Notes: generated from the letters alone by a model not told the origin. 64,000 bases of DNA from Silene latifolia (GCF_048544455.1 NC_133538.1:254248491-254312490); one strand, 5' to 3'; counted from the stretch's first letter, positions 10,872 through 22,228 are shown. A program made the numbers and translations.

Positions 10872-11154
10872 GGTTTGTTATAATTTCTGAGATTTAATCT
10901 CAGCCGTTGATTAGGAGTAGATCTAATAGATGAGATTAAAATGCTAGACTCACCTAAGATACCTAGACTCACCTGATTAAAATATTTCTCGTCTCGATTT
11001 CCGTCAATAATTTATACTTTTTGGACCAAGAAATATGTTATTTAGCCATAAAATTCTATGCCGAATCCAAATATGTCGTTATTTTTCATAAAACAAAATA
11101 TGTAAGGTGGAGTTCTCAAGGTTCTCATTAGGTTGGTGGCTCTCACTAGATCCC

Positions 11155-11157
<3 letters not shown>

Positions 11158-11235
<78 letters not shown>
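11158..11235. repeat. (AT)n(AG)n compound microsatellite
   Basis: About 13 TA units run directly into about 20 AG units. Confidence 0.95.
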
Positions 11236-11240
<5 letters not shown>

Positions 11241-11295
11241 ACTCCACAATTTAGGTCGAGTCGCTAAGTCCTATATTCTCAGCCAATCATTTTTT

Positions 11296-11398
11296 AAGTG
11301 TAACTTTAATGTTTTATAAGTGTAACTTTAGTCCATGAATGCAACTTTACCTCTTTACGAATGTAACTTTAGTTTTTTAAGGTCATTTTTTATATCAA
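11296..11398. repeat. GTGTAACTTTA minisatellite, left copy
   Basis: Units of about 22-25 bp built on RTGTAACTTTARTYC. The same family, longer, lies at 25082-25350, including the shared tail TTTTTTAAGGTCAT. Confidence 0.7.
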
Positions 11399-11892
11399 AA
11401 CTAGATTTAATGCCCGTGTGATGCACAAGCCATTTAGCAGAGTCTTTCGTATTGTGTAAATTTGTATAACAATCTGATAATGTCTCTCATCCAATTTTCC
11501 ATAAGCATCACGAATCATGATATAGTTAGCGTGTATCATGTATATGCATAATACTTTTACAAAAAAAAAGCAAAATCATTATAAGTTGTTAAGCATGTAT
11601 ACTGAACTTCGAGATACAACTTTGACTATAGCCGATTTGATACATGTAATCTTACTACTCCGATATCATATTGTTAAAGTACTGCATCCAATCATATGCA
11701 ATTATCCTCTGTAAACTAATTCCGCATAACCCTAACCTATTTAACTACATAAACAATAAGTCTTACTGACCGACCGTACACGACTCACAAGCTTGTAACC
11801 TCTCACACGCCATTTCCTACTTGCTCTTCACTTACTCTTTCATTTCTAACTTGTGAGAGATCGCAAACTTATAATTTATATTATAGATCTTT

Positions 11893-12796
11893 GGGTTTTT
11901 TGTCAGAAACTACCTTTTATTTAGGACCATTTGTGAACAACTACCTTTCATTTTATTTTTGGCTTTCAACTACCTTTTATTTCTTCATTTTGCGAAAGAC
12001 TACCAAAAATCCACTTCCGGCGAACAAAAGTCAACTTTCCGGTGTTGATTTACTCTTTTTCTCCCTTTTTCACACATATAACGCATATTTCTCCCTTTGT
12101 TCACCCAACAAAATTCGAAAAAGCTCCTCTCCATGCCCAACACCTTATCAAAAGTTTGTTCAAAGCAATATCAATGCATCAACCATCTCTCCATCTCCGT
12201 CTCCGTAATCACCTTTACCACCACTTTCACCTTCACCCTTACATTTCAACAACCTTATAGACTACTCATGATTCATCAACCTACTGTCCATCCAAGTCAT
12301 ATTAAAGTACCTTCTTTCTCTCTTCATGGTAAGATGGTAGGTATACGAAAACTAATGAGATACTCGCACACAAGTGATCCTACGAGTGAATCCATGATTA
12401 TTTTCGAATAATTAACACTAGGAGTTAATTTTGCCAACAAGGCCATAAAAGATCATTATTGTTGAAGAATTATTTAGCATGTTAAGATTAATATCAATGA
12501 TGATTTTGTTTCGGTGATTAGGACTTTGATTCGGGTAAGAGATAGACAAATTGAGGTGATTAATATCGGGTTTAATCAATCTTTATCATCGATTATTAGG
12601 GTTATGAAGTAAAGAGTTAGATTCAACATGAAATGGTAAGTCAATGCCGGAAAGTTGACTTTTTTTCGCCGGAAGTGGATTTTTGGTAGTCTCTCGCAAA
12701 ATGAACAAATGAAAGGTAGTTGAAAGCCAAAAATAAAATGAAAGGTAGTTGTTCACAATTGACCCTAAATAAAAGGTAGTTTCTGACAAAAAATCC
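11893..12796. mobile_element. Mutator-like MITE with long TIRs
   Basis: Long terminal inverted repeats of about 155 bp (11893-12050 and 12637-12796) start GGRTTTTTTGTCAGAAAC. A 9-bp duplication TAGATCTTT flanks the element at 11884-11892 and 12797-12805, the Mutator-type length. Internal DNA of about 590 bp has no credible ORF. Frames running through the TIRs are not genes. Confidence 0.9.
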
Positions 12797-12805
12797 TAGA
12801 TCTTT

Positions 12806-14113
12806 CTATAATTAGACTCCGTACAAATTAGTCAAATTTCAAAGAGTTTGAAACCTTCCACAACATTTAAACTATATTAAAGTTAGACTCTTTATTTACG
12901 ACTGGGGCACTGGACAATTATTAAAAGTCGGACTTTCTAATTCTGTGAAGTATATATTGTTTAGCGTCGTAAGGAGTATGTGTCCCTTAAACATTGCATG
13001 TAGTCCATAGTCTAACATACATAAACACCCAAGCAAGTCGAATAGTTCTTACGAAAAACAAACTCGTATAAAATTTTTGACTTGTGTCTAGAGTATGATT
13101 CTTTGAAACGTGAAAATTAAGGACGTTGAGCTGTATGTGGCGGAGCGACGTATGGATAAAAGATCATACATAATAGGCAAAATAAGATAACAATAACTAC
13201 CTTTGTCTCGGTTATTTATTTATCTATTTCATCCTTTGTCTCGGTCATTTATTTATCTATTCTATTTTAGAATATCTTATTCATTTGTTTAACTTATTAT
13301 TAGGAAGGTCGAAGAGGGAGTATAAGAGTTCTAAGGGGTTCATATTGTACTAATTAATTGAGTTATACTTTAATTCATAAAGATATTATTATAATCGTAT
13401 AATTAGTAGAGTCTTATCATAAACTCACAGTTGCATTGTATTACTCGTTCTATCTTTGCGCTGTGTCATACTCTTTGGCTCTTTGCCTATATATAAATCA
13501 TAGGGAAACATTGTGCTATATGATAATTTGTGATGTATTACATATATGTAGTACACTCGCTTTGTATAGTTTTCTCCCACACCATCAAAAATATATTTTC
13601 TTACTCAGTCAGCTTGGTTAAAAGACGGAAAGTATGTGAAAAGTTAGGACTATTGGGCAGACATGGCCCTTATTTGTTAAACGTCACTGAATCCGCAGCC
13701 TAACTTTACAAAATCATCTATTGTACTTTTTTTTTTGGCAGCAAGACGTATGACACAAGACACAAGACACAAGACACAATCGCAAGGTTGTAGTGTGTAT
13801 ACTTTGTATTGCACTTATCACAAGACAAAATCCAGTTGTATTATAATTTGCTAACAACGTCTAGCTCCTCTGATGCCAATTTCACGTAGTAAAACTTGTG
13901 TTAGTAAGGGGTTGTTTGGTTGACAATGGGAAGATGGAGTTACCATGAAATAAAATTCATATGATTTTGCAATTCATATGAATTGCAAAAAAGTTGTTTG
14001 GTTGGGATATAATTTTCTTATAGATTTATTTAGCATTATTTATTAAGCTGAGGTGTTTTGGCGATGTTGGAGATTCTATAAACGCTCGAAAAAAGCTTAC
14101 TTTAATAATATAA
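12806..14113. other. Rest of Helitron 1, non-coding
   Basis: AT-rich. Contains a partial duplication CCTTTGTCTCGGTNATTTATTTATC at 13200-13260 (Stowaway-like end sequence), a short ACACAAG tandem repeat at 13753-13780, and GGGGTTGTTTGGTTGACAAT at 13910, which looks like a MITE end. No gene seen. Confidence 0.5.
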
Positions 14114-14242
14114 ACTAGATTTAATGCTCGTGCGATGCACGGGCCTAGTTGGAACGTTCTGTCGTGTATAATTTAAAGTTGTCCTATGTGTTTTAGTTTG
14201 GTCTTAATTTAATGCTCAATATGTCCCAATAATTGTTATCTA

Positions 14243-14421
14243 TATTAGTAAATATTATTAGTTAGTCTGTATATATCCTTTTATGATCTTGTATATCTTT
14301 GATATAGCATGTTTCTATAGTTAGAGAGATACTCTCCTTGTAATTAGGATACGGTTAATCTTTTGTATCTATATATTGGCTAATAATATGAAACCCTACT
14401 CAGGGATTTAATCAACTTACA
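14243..14421 (+). repeat. 5' LTR of the Ale Copia
   Basis: Starts TATTAGTAAAT (TG lost) and ends CAACTTACA; matches 18870-19050. Confidence 0.9.
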
Positions 14422-14432
14422 TGGTATCAGTG
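14422..14432 (+). other. Primer-binding site (initiator Met tRNA type)
   Basis: TGGTATCAGTG directly abuts the LTR; the usual Copia site is TGGTATCAGAGC. Confidence 0.8.
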
Positions 14433-14515
14433 TCTAGGTCTTTTCTTTGTGCGTTCCCTTTGCTCACAGCATCACAAAGAATCGTTCCCCATCACCGGTC
14501 TAGCCTCACGCCAAG

Positions 14516-15373
14516 ATGCCCGGTGAAGAGAAATCTGACCACCAGAAACCCGCCCTCCATCCCGTATACACGGTCACTAACATTCAAAACAAGGTCCGTG
14601 TCTTAGACGGCGTTAAGGTCTCGTACTCGCTCTGGGTCGACCTATTTAAGCTTCATGCTCGTGGTTACAAGGTTCTGCATCATATTGACGGTACCGCTCC
14701 TCCGGCAAAGTCGGATTCGTTGTATGATTCTTGGACGGAAGTAGATGCCATTGTTTTGCAATGGATTTATGGCACAATGTCAGACGATCTCCTTCCCCGT
14801 GTTCTCAAACGTGACTCCACTGCTCGCGAAGCCTGGACTCGTGTGGAGAACATTTTTCTCAACAACAAAGGTGCCCGTGCCGCAAGTCTCGAGCATGAAT
14901 TTATTAATCTCAAACTCGGTAAATTTCCTAATTTCGATTCCTATTGTCAAAAACTTAAGGATTTGTCAGTTGCTTTGTCGGATGTCGGCTCGACCGTCAC
15001 CGATCAGCGATTGGTGTTACAATTAGTTCGCGGCCTCCCTAAGGACTACGATACGGTCGCGGCTTACATAAACCAAACGCTACCGAATTTCGAAAATGCA
15101 AGGAGCATGATCGAGCTTGAGAATCATCGACAAGAGAGCCGTGAAGAACCTACGGCTCTAGTAGTTCCTAACTCTCCCCCTCCTGATTCTCGCACTTGGG
15201 ATGATGCACCCAAGTCCGGCCAGCCTCGAAATAACCGTGGCCATGGCGGTAAACGAGGCAACAATTCCGGTCATCAGAAGGGTGGACATCGCAATTCCAA
15301 ACAACACCAGCAGCCGTCTCCTGCCCCTGCTCAGTCGTGGGGCCCTATGCCGGGGTGGCCGTCCTACCAGTGA
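14516..15373 (+). CDS. gag: Ale Copia Gag (ends at an in-frame UGA)
   Basis: 285-codon reading frame from ATG at 14516. Residues about 30-220 form the Copia Gag core (UBN2-like): SYSLWVDLFKLHARGYKVL near the start, then DAIVLQWIYGTM, and LQLVRGLPKDYDTVAAYINQ. A Gly/Asn/His-rich tail follows, and no CCHC zinc knuckle is visible. The stop at 15371-15373 is a lone TGA after CAG. The same frame continues without interruption for 1162 more codons through pol, so the ancestral product was a single polyprotein of 1447 residues. Either one nonsense change has split it or the UGA is read through; the first is the simpler reading. Confidence 0.85.
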   Translation: MPGEEKSDHQKPALHPVYTVTNIQNKVRVLDGVKVSYSLWVDLFKLHARGYKVLHHIDGTAPPAKSDSLYDSWTEVDAIVLQWIYGTMSDDLLPRVLKRDSTAREAWTRVENIFLNNKGARAASLEHEFINLKLGKFPNFDSYCQKLKDLSVALSDVGSTVTDQRLVLQLVRGLPKDYDTVAAYINQTLPNFENARSMIELENHRQESREEPTALVVPNSPPPDSRTWDDAPKSGQPRNNRGHGGKRGNNSGHQKGGHRNSKQHQQPSPAPAQSWGPMPGWPSYQ

Positions 15374-18300
15374 GTCCCTCCGCCTTGCCCGTATCCCACA
15401 TACCCAGGATGGTCGCCTCCGTGGCCTATGCAACAGGCCCCTGTTTTTCGTCCCTCAAATCGCAACAATCAAAGCAGGAATACACCTTCTCCTGGTTCTG
15501 CTCAGGCCTATGTCGCAGCCACTAATGACAGTGCACAAATGACGGACATGGGACACGCATTCAATGCTTTAACTATGCAGCCATATAGTCCGTTCTACAT
15601 GGACACGGGAGCATCTTCTCATCTTAGCGCGGACGCAGGTATGCTCAATTCCCCTCTTAATTATAGCACGATTCGTTCTATTTACGTCGGAAATGGTGCC
15701 AGTATTCCGGTACACGGTTCAGGACAGACCAAAATTGACACACCACACCGACCCCTTCGACTTAACAACGTCCTATACACACCTCAAATTATTAAAAATC
15801 TTATTTCCGTCCGACAATTTACCAAAGACAATAACGTGTCCGTTGAATTTGATCCCCGTGGTTTTTCTGTGAAGGATTTAGCGAATGGGAATCTGATTCT
15901 GAGGAGCAATAGTGACGGCGATCTTTACCCTGTGTCAGCTGTGTCAGCCGCATCCCCACCTCCCGCGTCCAGCCACTCTTTGATTGCTTTTTCACCCGAT
16001 GTTTGGCATTCTCGCTTAGGCCACCCGGGTTCGTCTATTTTACAATTGCTTAAATCTAATAGTCATATTGATTGTAATCGCACACAACATTCTCATTTAT
16101 GTCATTCATGCCAAATAAGCAAACATCAGAGATTGCCTTTTTCCGAGTCTTTATCAAATACTCTTGCCCCGTTTGACATTATTCATAGTGATTTGTGGAC
16201 CTCGCCAATCAAAAGTAAAGCAGGTTATAAATATTATCTAATTTTGATTGACAATTTCACACAATTTGTTTGGGTTTATCCTTTGAAATTCAAATCCGAA
16301 ACGTTTTCCAAGTTTATTAAATTTCGGAACTATGTACAAACCCAATTCAATCGTCCCATTAAGACTTTCCAATGCGATTTAGGTCGAGAATTTGACAATA
16401 ATGAATTTAAAACATTTGGTGACCAACACGGCCTAGTCTTCCGCTTTTCTTGCCCTCAAACCTCGTCACAAAACGGTAAAGCTGAACGTATGATTCGAAG
16501 AATAAATGAAATTGTTCTAGCTCTTCTTCTTCACGCATCCGTTCCCTTAATTCACTGGGTCGATGCCCTTCACACCGCTGTCCATCTTCACAATATTTTA
16601 CCAACCAAACTACTAAAATTCAGCTCACCAACTTCCGCACTTTTTCACAAAAATCCCTCCTACACTCATCTCCGTGTCTTTGGTTGTGTATGTTACCCAA
16701 ACTTGACAGCGAAGTCTCCACACAAGCTCGCTACCCGTTCCACAAAATGCGTCTTCCTCGGATATCCTCAAGAATTCCGTGGTTACAAATGTCTAGATAT
16801 AGCTAGTGGTAAACTCATTATTTCCCGCCATGTCACTTTCGACGAGTCGGTTTTTCCATTCGCTACAAACCCGAACCCAACCACGACCCCTGACCACCTC
16901 ACTGGACATCTAACCCCAGCCCTCATTGACGCCTTCCTTCAACCTGCTATCCCCCTACCAACCCGAACCCCCCTGACCAACCCGAGGCACCAGGGTCCCT
17001 ACCCTCTGCTCAGTCCTCAACCCCGCAGCAGCCTACTCCTACCCCGACAACACCACCTCCTCCCTCCCCTACCCCATCCCCTGCCACCGTTACTGTCCCC
17101 ATCAACCCCGCAAACACAACCAGCCACTCCCCTTACTTCCCCTGCCACCACGACACCTCAGCATTCTCCCCCCACCCAACCACGATCCCACACACCCAGC
17201 TACTACAATGCCTCCCCAGACCCACCCCCTGTCTCATATCGTGGACACCAAATGACCACACGTGCAATGAACGGGATTTTCAAACCCCGCGCTCTTGCCG
17301 TCACAAACCAAACCACCCTTTCACCCATTCCCAAATCCCCTCGGGCTGCCCTACAGGACCCTAACTGGAATAACGCCATGAACGACGAGTTTCGTGCTCT
17401 AATTAACAACAATACATGGGAACTCGTACCTCGTCCGACAAGTGCACATGTGATCCGTTGTATGTGGCTATACCGTCACAAATTTAAATCCGATGGCACC
17501 CTTCAACGATACAAAGCACGTCTTGTGGTAAATGGTAAATGTCAACAAGTGGGCATCGATTGCAATGAAACATTTAGCCCCGTCGTAAAACCGACAACAA
17601 TACGAACCGTGCTTAGTCTTGCTGTCTCAAGGGCTTGGCCCATCCACCAATTGGATGTGAAAAATGCTTTCCTTCATGGGGACTTGGCCGAAACAGTTTA
17701 TATGCATCAACCCCCCGGTTTTGTGGACCCTAATGCGCCGCATCATGTTTGTCGCCTCCGCAAGTCACTATACGGTCTTAAGCAAGCTCCTAGAGCTTGG
17801 TATCAGCGGTTTGCGAATTTTATAATCTCCAAAGGGTTCCGTAGTAGCATATGCGATCCATCTTTATTTATCTATTCTCACGGGTCTGATATGGCCTACA
17901 TGCTACTATATGTTGATGACATTGTATTAACAGCCTCTAGCACCTCCTTTCTTCGTCGCATTATTAACAATTTGTCACAGGAATTTGCTATGAGCGATTT
18001 AGGAAAGCTCCATCATTTTCTCGGGATACAGGTAACACGTTCTTCTAATGGACTGTTTTTATCTCAACATCAGTACTCTCGTGAACTCCTTGAACGTGCG
18101 TCCATGGCTTCGTGTAATCCCGTCTCAACACCTGTTGAAGCCGGGTCTAAGCTTAGCTCCACAGCCGGCCCTTTAATGGCTGATTCGACATTGTATAGAA
18201 GTCTTGCTGGAGCCTTACAATACCTGACCATTACAAGACCCGACATCACTTATGCGGTCCAACAGGTTTGTCTTTTCATGCACTCCCCTCGTGAACCTCA

Positions 18301-18859
18301 CTTTCAATTCTTAAAGCGTATTTTACGTTATATTAAAGGGACCATTCAGTATGGCATCACCATCGCCAAATCAGCCACGAATTCTTTAACGGCCTACTCC
18401 GACGCTGATTGGGGTGGATGTCCCGATTCACGACGTTCTACTTCCGGCTACTGTGTCTTTCTTGGCAATAACCTGGTATCTTGGTCGTCAAAGCGTCAAG
18501 CTACTGTGTCCAAATCCAGCGCGGAAGCAGAATACAGGGGTGTTGCAAACGCGGTTGCCGAAACTAGCTGGCTTCGTAGCCTACTTTCCGAACTACACGT
18601 TCCTATTTCTAGAGCTAGCATAGTTTATTGTTATAATGTCTCTGCGGTATATTTATCTGGAAACCCGGTACAACATCAGCGGACCAAACACATTGAGATA
18701 GATATTCATTTCGTCCGCGATCAGGTTCGCCTTGGGAAAATCAAAGTTATTCATGTTCCGGCCGAATACCAATATGCCGATATTTTCACAAAGGGACTTC
18801 CAAGGCACCTCTTTACACGCTTCCGTTCCAGTCTAAGTGTCCGTTCTCCTGCCGCTTAG
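15374..18859 (+). CDS. pol: Ale Copia Pol (protease, integrase, RT, RNase H)
   Basis: Open in the gag frame from just after the UGA; first ATG 15428 (1143 residues from there). Protease active site YMDTGAS near residue 60. The integrase has an HHCC finger around WHSRLGHPG ... CHSCQ and catalytic positions HSDLW, QCDLGREF and NGKAERM. The reverse transcriptase has RYKARLVVNG, QLDVKNAFLHG and YVDD near residue 828. RNase H keeps YSDADWGGC and SSAEAEYR, but the third acidic site, usually CDN, reads CYN near residue 1067 (DNA about 18629), which should impair RNase H. Apart from that change and the upstream UGA the frame is intact. Confidence 0.9.
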   Translation, partial: VPPPCPYPTYPGWSPPWPMQQAPVFRPSNRNNQSRNTPSPGSAQAYVAATNDSAQMTDMGHAFNALTMQPYSPFYMDTGASSHLSADAGMLNSPLNYSTIRSIYVGNGASIPVHGSGQTKIDTPHRPLRLNNVLYTPQIIKNLISVRQFTKDNNVSVEFDPRGFSVKDLANGNLILRSNSDGDLYPVSAVSAASPPPASSHSLIAFSPDVWHSRLGHPGSSILQLLKSNSHIDCNRTQHSHLCHSCQISKHQRLPFSESLSNTLAPFDIIHSDLWTSPIKSKAGYKYYLILIDNFTQFVWVYPLKFKSETFSKFIKFRNYVQTQFNRPIKTFQCDLGREFDNNEFKTFGDQHGLVFRFSCPQTSSQNGKAERMIRRINEIVLALLLHASVPLIHWVDALHTAVHLHNILPTKLLKFSSPTSALFHKNPSYTHLRVFGCVCYPNLTAKSPHKLATRSTKCVFLGYPQEFRGYKCLDIASGKLIISRHVTFDESVFPFATNPNPTTTPDHLTGHLTPALIDAFLQPAIPLPTRTPLTNPRHQGPYPLLSPQPRSSLLLPRQHHLLPPLPHPLPPLLSPSTPQTQPATPLTSPATTTPQHSPPTQPRSHTPSYYNASPDPPPVSYRGHQMTTRAMNGIFKPRALAVTNQTTLSPIPKSPRAALQDPNWNNAMNDEFRALINNNTWELVPRPTSAHVIRCMWLYRHKFKSDGTLQRYKARLVVNGKCQQVGIDCNETFSPVVKPTTIRTVLSLAVSRAWPIHQLDVKNAFLHGDLAETVYMHQPPGFVDPNAPHHVCRLRKSLYGLKQAPRAWYQRFANFIISKGFRSSICDPSLFIYSHGSDMAYMLLYVDDIVLTASSTSFLRRIINNLSQEFAMSDLGKLHHFLGIQVTRSSNGLFLSQHQYSRELLERASMASCNPVSTPVEAGSKLSSTAGPLMADSTLYRSLAGALQYLTITRPDITYAVQQVCLFMHSPREPHFQFLKRILRYIKGTIQYGITIAKSATNSLTAYSDADWGGCPDSRRSTSGYCVFLGNNLVSWSSKRQATVSKSSAEAEYRGVANAVAETSWLRSLLSELHVPISRASIVYCYNVSAVYLSGNPVQHQRTKHIEIDIHFVRDQVRLGKIKVIHVPAEYQYADIFTKGLPRHLFTRFRSSLSVRSPAA

Positions 18860-18869
18860 ACTGCGGGGG

Positions 18870-19050
18870 TGTATTAGTAAATATTATTAGTTAGTCTGTA
18901 TATATCCTTTTATGATCTTGTATATCTTTGATATAGCATGTTTCTATATTTAATGAGATACTCTCCTTGTAATTAGGATACGGTTAATCTTTTGTATCTA
19001 TATATTGGCTAATAATATGAAACCCTACTCAGGGATTTAATCAACTTACA
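18870..19050 (+). repeat. 3' LTR of the Ale Copia
   Basis: 181 bp, TGTATTAGTAAAT to CAACTTACA, directly after the purine tract CTGCGGGGG at 18861-18869. Confidence 0.92.
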
Positions 19051-19055
19051 ATCTA

Positions 19056-22000
19056 TTCATTTTGGCACACAGATCAAAGAAATAAACAAAAGGAGAGAAG
19101 AATACTGATAACTAAAGACTTCTCTCACATGTCCATTTCTAAGACCCACTTGCTCACTTGTGTAAACTTACCAAAAATAAAAATTGATTACAATTGAATA
19201 ATCCACCCCAAAAAAGAAAATTAGATAACAATTGACCAGGATAGAGTAAATAGCAATTTTTAAAAAGTACTCGTAGTTAGTTAGGCCGTTGACCATGACT
19301 TAGCAAATCGAACTCGTGCCATAATTTCTTTAAGAAGGAAAACATCAATAGGTCTCCTCGTCGACTACTAAATTAGCGGGAGACATAACATGGAATATAG
19401 AAATTAAAGAGAAAAAGGAACATACATCGGATGTATTACCTCAGATTTTACTTGTTTTTGAGCATTTTTTTATTTTTTTCTGAGCTTATTACCTCAAACT
19501 CTATTTGTTTTTGAGCATATGTGTATATTTTTTGAGCTTAATAAAGTTTATAATTTAGATTTTAATTTTTTTTCCGTCAAAACTCAAATTTAAGTAACTT
19601 TTATATGTAATGTTTTTTAGTTTTATTGTAATTTTTTTGAGTTTAATGTTTTAGTAAATGGATTCAGAAATTTTATGGTAAGACTCATAATTTTTAAAAC
19701 AAAGCTCAAAAACTTTATTATAATGCTCAGAAAGTATAAACTGGTGGTAGTATATCAGATGTATAATCCACTTACTGGAAATTAATAACCCCTCCCCCTC
19801 ATCATGTGAAAGGTTTATCAATAACGCTATTAAAAGACCGTCTCTCTGAAGTTTCCACATATGAGGCTCTTATCATTTTAAGTTGATTATGTGTTTTGAG
19901 TTCGCATATATTTCTCTTTAAATTACTCCCTCTTCTTAAATAAATTTTATACGTTTGATTAAAATATAATCATATATAAATAAGTACATATAAATAAAAA
20001 GTTTACAGAATTTACTTCTCTGCAGAGAGCATATATTAAACAAATTTTAAATAGGAAATATAATACAATAATTTGTATATTTGCTTTGTTAAGCTACTTT
20101 CAAAAATTTCCTTATAACTAAAGTTAGCCTTAGCCACACTTTGAAAGTCCTCTTAAATTAACCACAAAAATATTTTAAGTACGTTGCCAAGAGTTAATAC
20201 AAATTATAAACCATGTTACATAGATTGTACTAGCGAGGCTAAGGGTGGCTACTGGTTAGCACATTGATTGTTATGATACATCTTAAGAAATCCCGTACAT
20301 TCATCTTTTAAATAATCACCATATATGCATAAATTATAAAAGAAAGAGTTGTAAAAAGAAAATTATAAAAGAGAATTTAATTCCAATGCTCAATTAAGAA
20401 ACAACGATCTAAATGTGACAACATCTTCATCTATGCTTAAATTATGAGGGGGGTCTAATACCCCGGGCGACCACGGGCGGCAGAAACGGGCCTTCGGTTT
20501 TGGCCTCCGAATTTATAAGCTTTACTAATATAATTCAATACAAACCTCAATGTGTATTACACTTATACATTCATATTCGGGGCCTCACTTTTTTTTTTGG
20601 TACACCAACCTTCATTTACTTTAAGAGGCCCCTATTTATAAGAGAAAAAGTTGTAAAAAGTTTAAAATATATATCTTCTCTACAATCATATGATAAATTC
20701 AGGCAATACTTACATGAAACAAATCTAACTGATATCGATAATATACTCCCTCGGCCTCCAATCGAGTTAACACGATGACAAGGACCCGAACTTTCGTATT
20801 ACCCGAACTTTCGTATTTTTTCCAGTTAATAACTTGAACTATATAATTTTACAGTTAAGGCAATCTATCTTGACTGCCGTTAAATCAATGCCTTTTGCCT
20901 TCTACTTAAATATTACGTTAACTCCACACCATCCATAAAAGATAAAGCTCCAAGTCTGAAGCCTCCAACTAAATCACCATCATCTTCTGCCCGCCATAGT
21001 AACACACCCGTCACCACTATTACAACTAACTTAACGTTCATGTCCGTTCCGCTGTTCGATCAAGGCATCGAGTTAGCTAACCACGATAGGATCGACCAAC
21101 GCCGCCATCTCCATGCCTTTTTCCGTTGTCTTGCCGAGTCAACTTCAATTGGTCCATCGAATTTATGAGCCATAGTAGACCTTCCTAAGTCCCTTTACTC
21201 CGGTAAGCCATAGGAGACCTTCCCTAGTGCACTTACTCCGAGTCCGTCAAATTCGTGAGCCATAGGAAAGGTGCTCATGAATTTAATCTTTGTTTTTTTA
21301 TTAAATATGAATTAATACAATAACATCTAATAATTGAGTTATTTGTATCAAGTATCTCACAAAGGGTGCTGCTTGATACCTTATAAGACAGTAACAGCGA
21401 TACCGATTGCATTTAGGAGGAAAAGGACCATTAAAGCCGCCACAGCGATCATCTTATTATACTTTTGTTGTCTTATGGTTAATACTTACATGTGTACGAC
21501 TATAAACACAAAATCTTTTTTGTACGGTGCTAGCGATTGCGCTCGCCGCTCAGGAGTAAAAGGACGATTAAAACCGCCACGATGATTATCTTATTATACT
21601 TTTGTTGTCTTACAGTCAATTATTGATAACCTGCACATGAAACGAAAACATAGATCAACTTCAACAAAACTAATAATCTAAAAAAAGCAAACCTGCAAAC
21701 AAATTAATATGAAATTAATAAAATATAATGAATCTATATACGGAGTGCAACACAATTAAAATAACTCGAAAGTTAAATAATAAAGAAAAAACTACAAAAA
21801 AAAGCATGGTAAAACAAATGGCATAACTCAAAGTAACGATAATATATTAATGTTTTAGAATGTATGATTTATGTAAAACTTGAGGATGGTGAGAGGCAAT
21901 ATGAATTTAGGGAGGCATATATAAAGCATAGGTGATGTATTTAAGTCACTCTCAACTTCTAGTGTTAATCTATTAGAGGTTTATTGTCTATCCAATTCTA

Positions 22001-22126
22001 GTATTTACCAATTTGTATATCTCATATCAAATTCACATAATAATATTTATTAATAATAATATTAGTCATTTGTAAAAGTTGGACTCTTTATAGTCACTCG
22101 AAAAAAGCTTCCTTTATTAATATAGA
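19056..22126. other. Rest of Helitron 2, non-coding
   Basis: AT-rich, no credible gene. A direct repeat of about 68 bp (AAAGGACSATTAAARCCGCC ... TTATTATACTTTTGTTGTC) lies at about 21415-21482 and 21552-21619. A short GC-rich island at 20455-20515 (CCCCGGGCGACCACGGGCGG) has no recognisable identity. Confidence 0.5.
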
Positions 22127-22140
22127 TAGATAGATTCAAC
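22127..22140. repeat. Short GATA array at the Helitron 2 5' end
   Basis: TATAGATAGATAGATT spans the Helitron 2 5' boundary; a similar array lies at the Helitron 3 5' end (35231-35253). Confidence 0.6.
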
Positions 22141-22228
22141 TACCTTGATATCATGAAACTTAAAAATATACAAAGTAAAAAAAAATGATTTAGGGGATAC
22201 GTTTAGATGAAAAGGTAAAAAGAGATAA

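Larger units (their letters stand above)
10872..11400. other. Non-coding stretch with partly self-complementary sequence
   Basis: Includes an imperfect inverted repeat (AATCTCAGCCGTTGATTAGG ... AGATGAGATT) at about 10893-10940, the microsatellite at 11158-11235, and a GTGTAACTTTA minisatellite at 11296-11398 into which Helitron 1 seems to have inserted. No gene seen. Confidence 0.5.
11401..14114 (-). mobile_element. Helitron 1, non-autonomous
   Basis: Read on the minus strand, the 3' end at 11401 is a hairpin (GGCTTGTGCATCACACGGGC) then ATTAAATCTAG and a T, the CTAG|T form of Helitron 3' ends. The 5' end at 14114 is TTTATATTATTAAAGTAAGC, which matches the TCTATATTAATAAAGGAAGC start of Helitrons 2 and 3 with C changed to T at position 2. 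No Rep/helicase coding is present. It contains a Mutator-like MITE. Confidence 0.7.
14243..19050 (+). mobile_element. Ale-type Copia retrotransposon, nearly complete
   Basis: 4808 bp with 179- and 181-bp LTRs and 5-bp duplication ATCTA (14238-14242 and 19051-19055). The 5' LTR lacks the initial TG, a 2-bp deletion. Primer site TGGTATCAGTG follows the 5' LTR, and CTGCGGGGG precedes the 3' LTR. Short LTRs, small size and the order gag-protease-integrase-RT-RNase H fit the Ale (Retrofit) lineage. LTRs differ by three substitutions besides the deletion, so it is young, and it inserted into Helitron 2. Confidence 0.92.
14115..22126 (-). mobile_element. Helitron 2, with nested Copia
   Basis: On the minus strand the 5' end at 22126 is TCTATATTAATAAAGGAAGC. 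The 3' end at 14115 is a hairpin (GGCCCGTGCATCGCACGAGC), ATTAAAT, then CTAG, followed by T. That T is also the first base of Helitron 1. Removing the nested Copia (14243-19050) leaves about 3.2 kb with no Rep/helicase coding. The termini belong to the same family as Helitrons 1 and 3. Confidence 0.7.

Noticed and set aside
11891..12411. Overlapping ORFs of about 100 codons
   Set aside because: They run through the TIR and interior of the Mutator-like MITE in three frames; none looks protein-like.
20455..20640. GC-rich island and GGGGCCTC / GAGGCCCC words
   Set aside because: Could be remnants of a transposon, but no ends, duplication or protein were identified.
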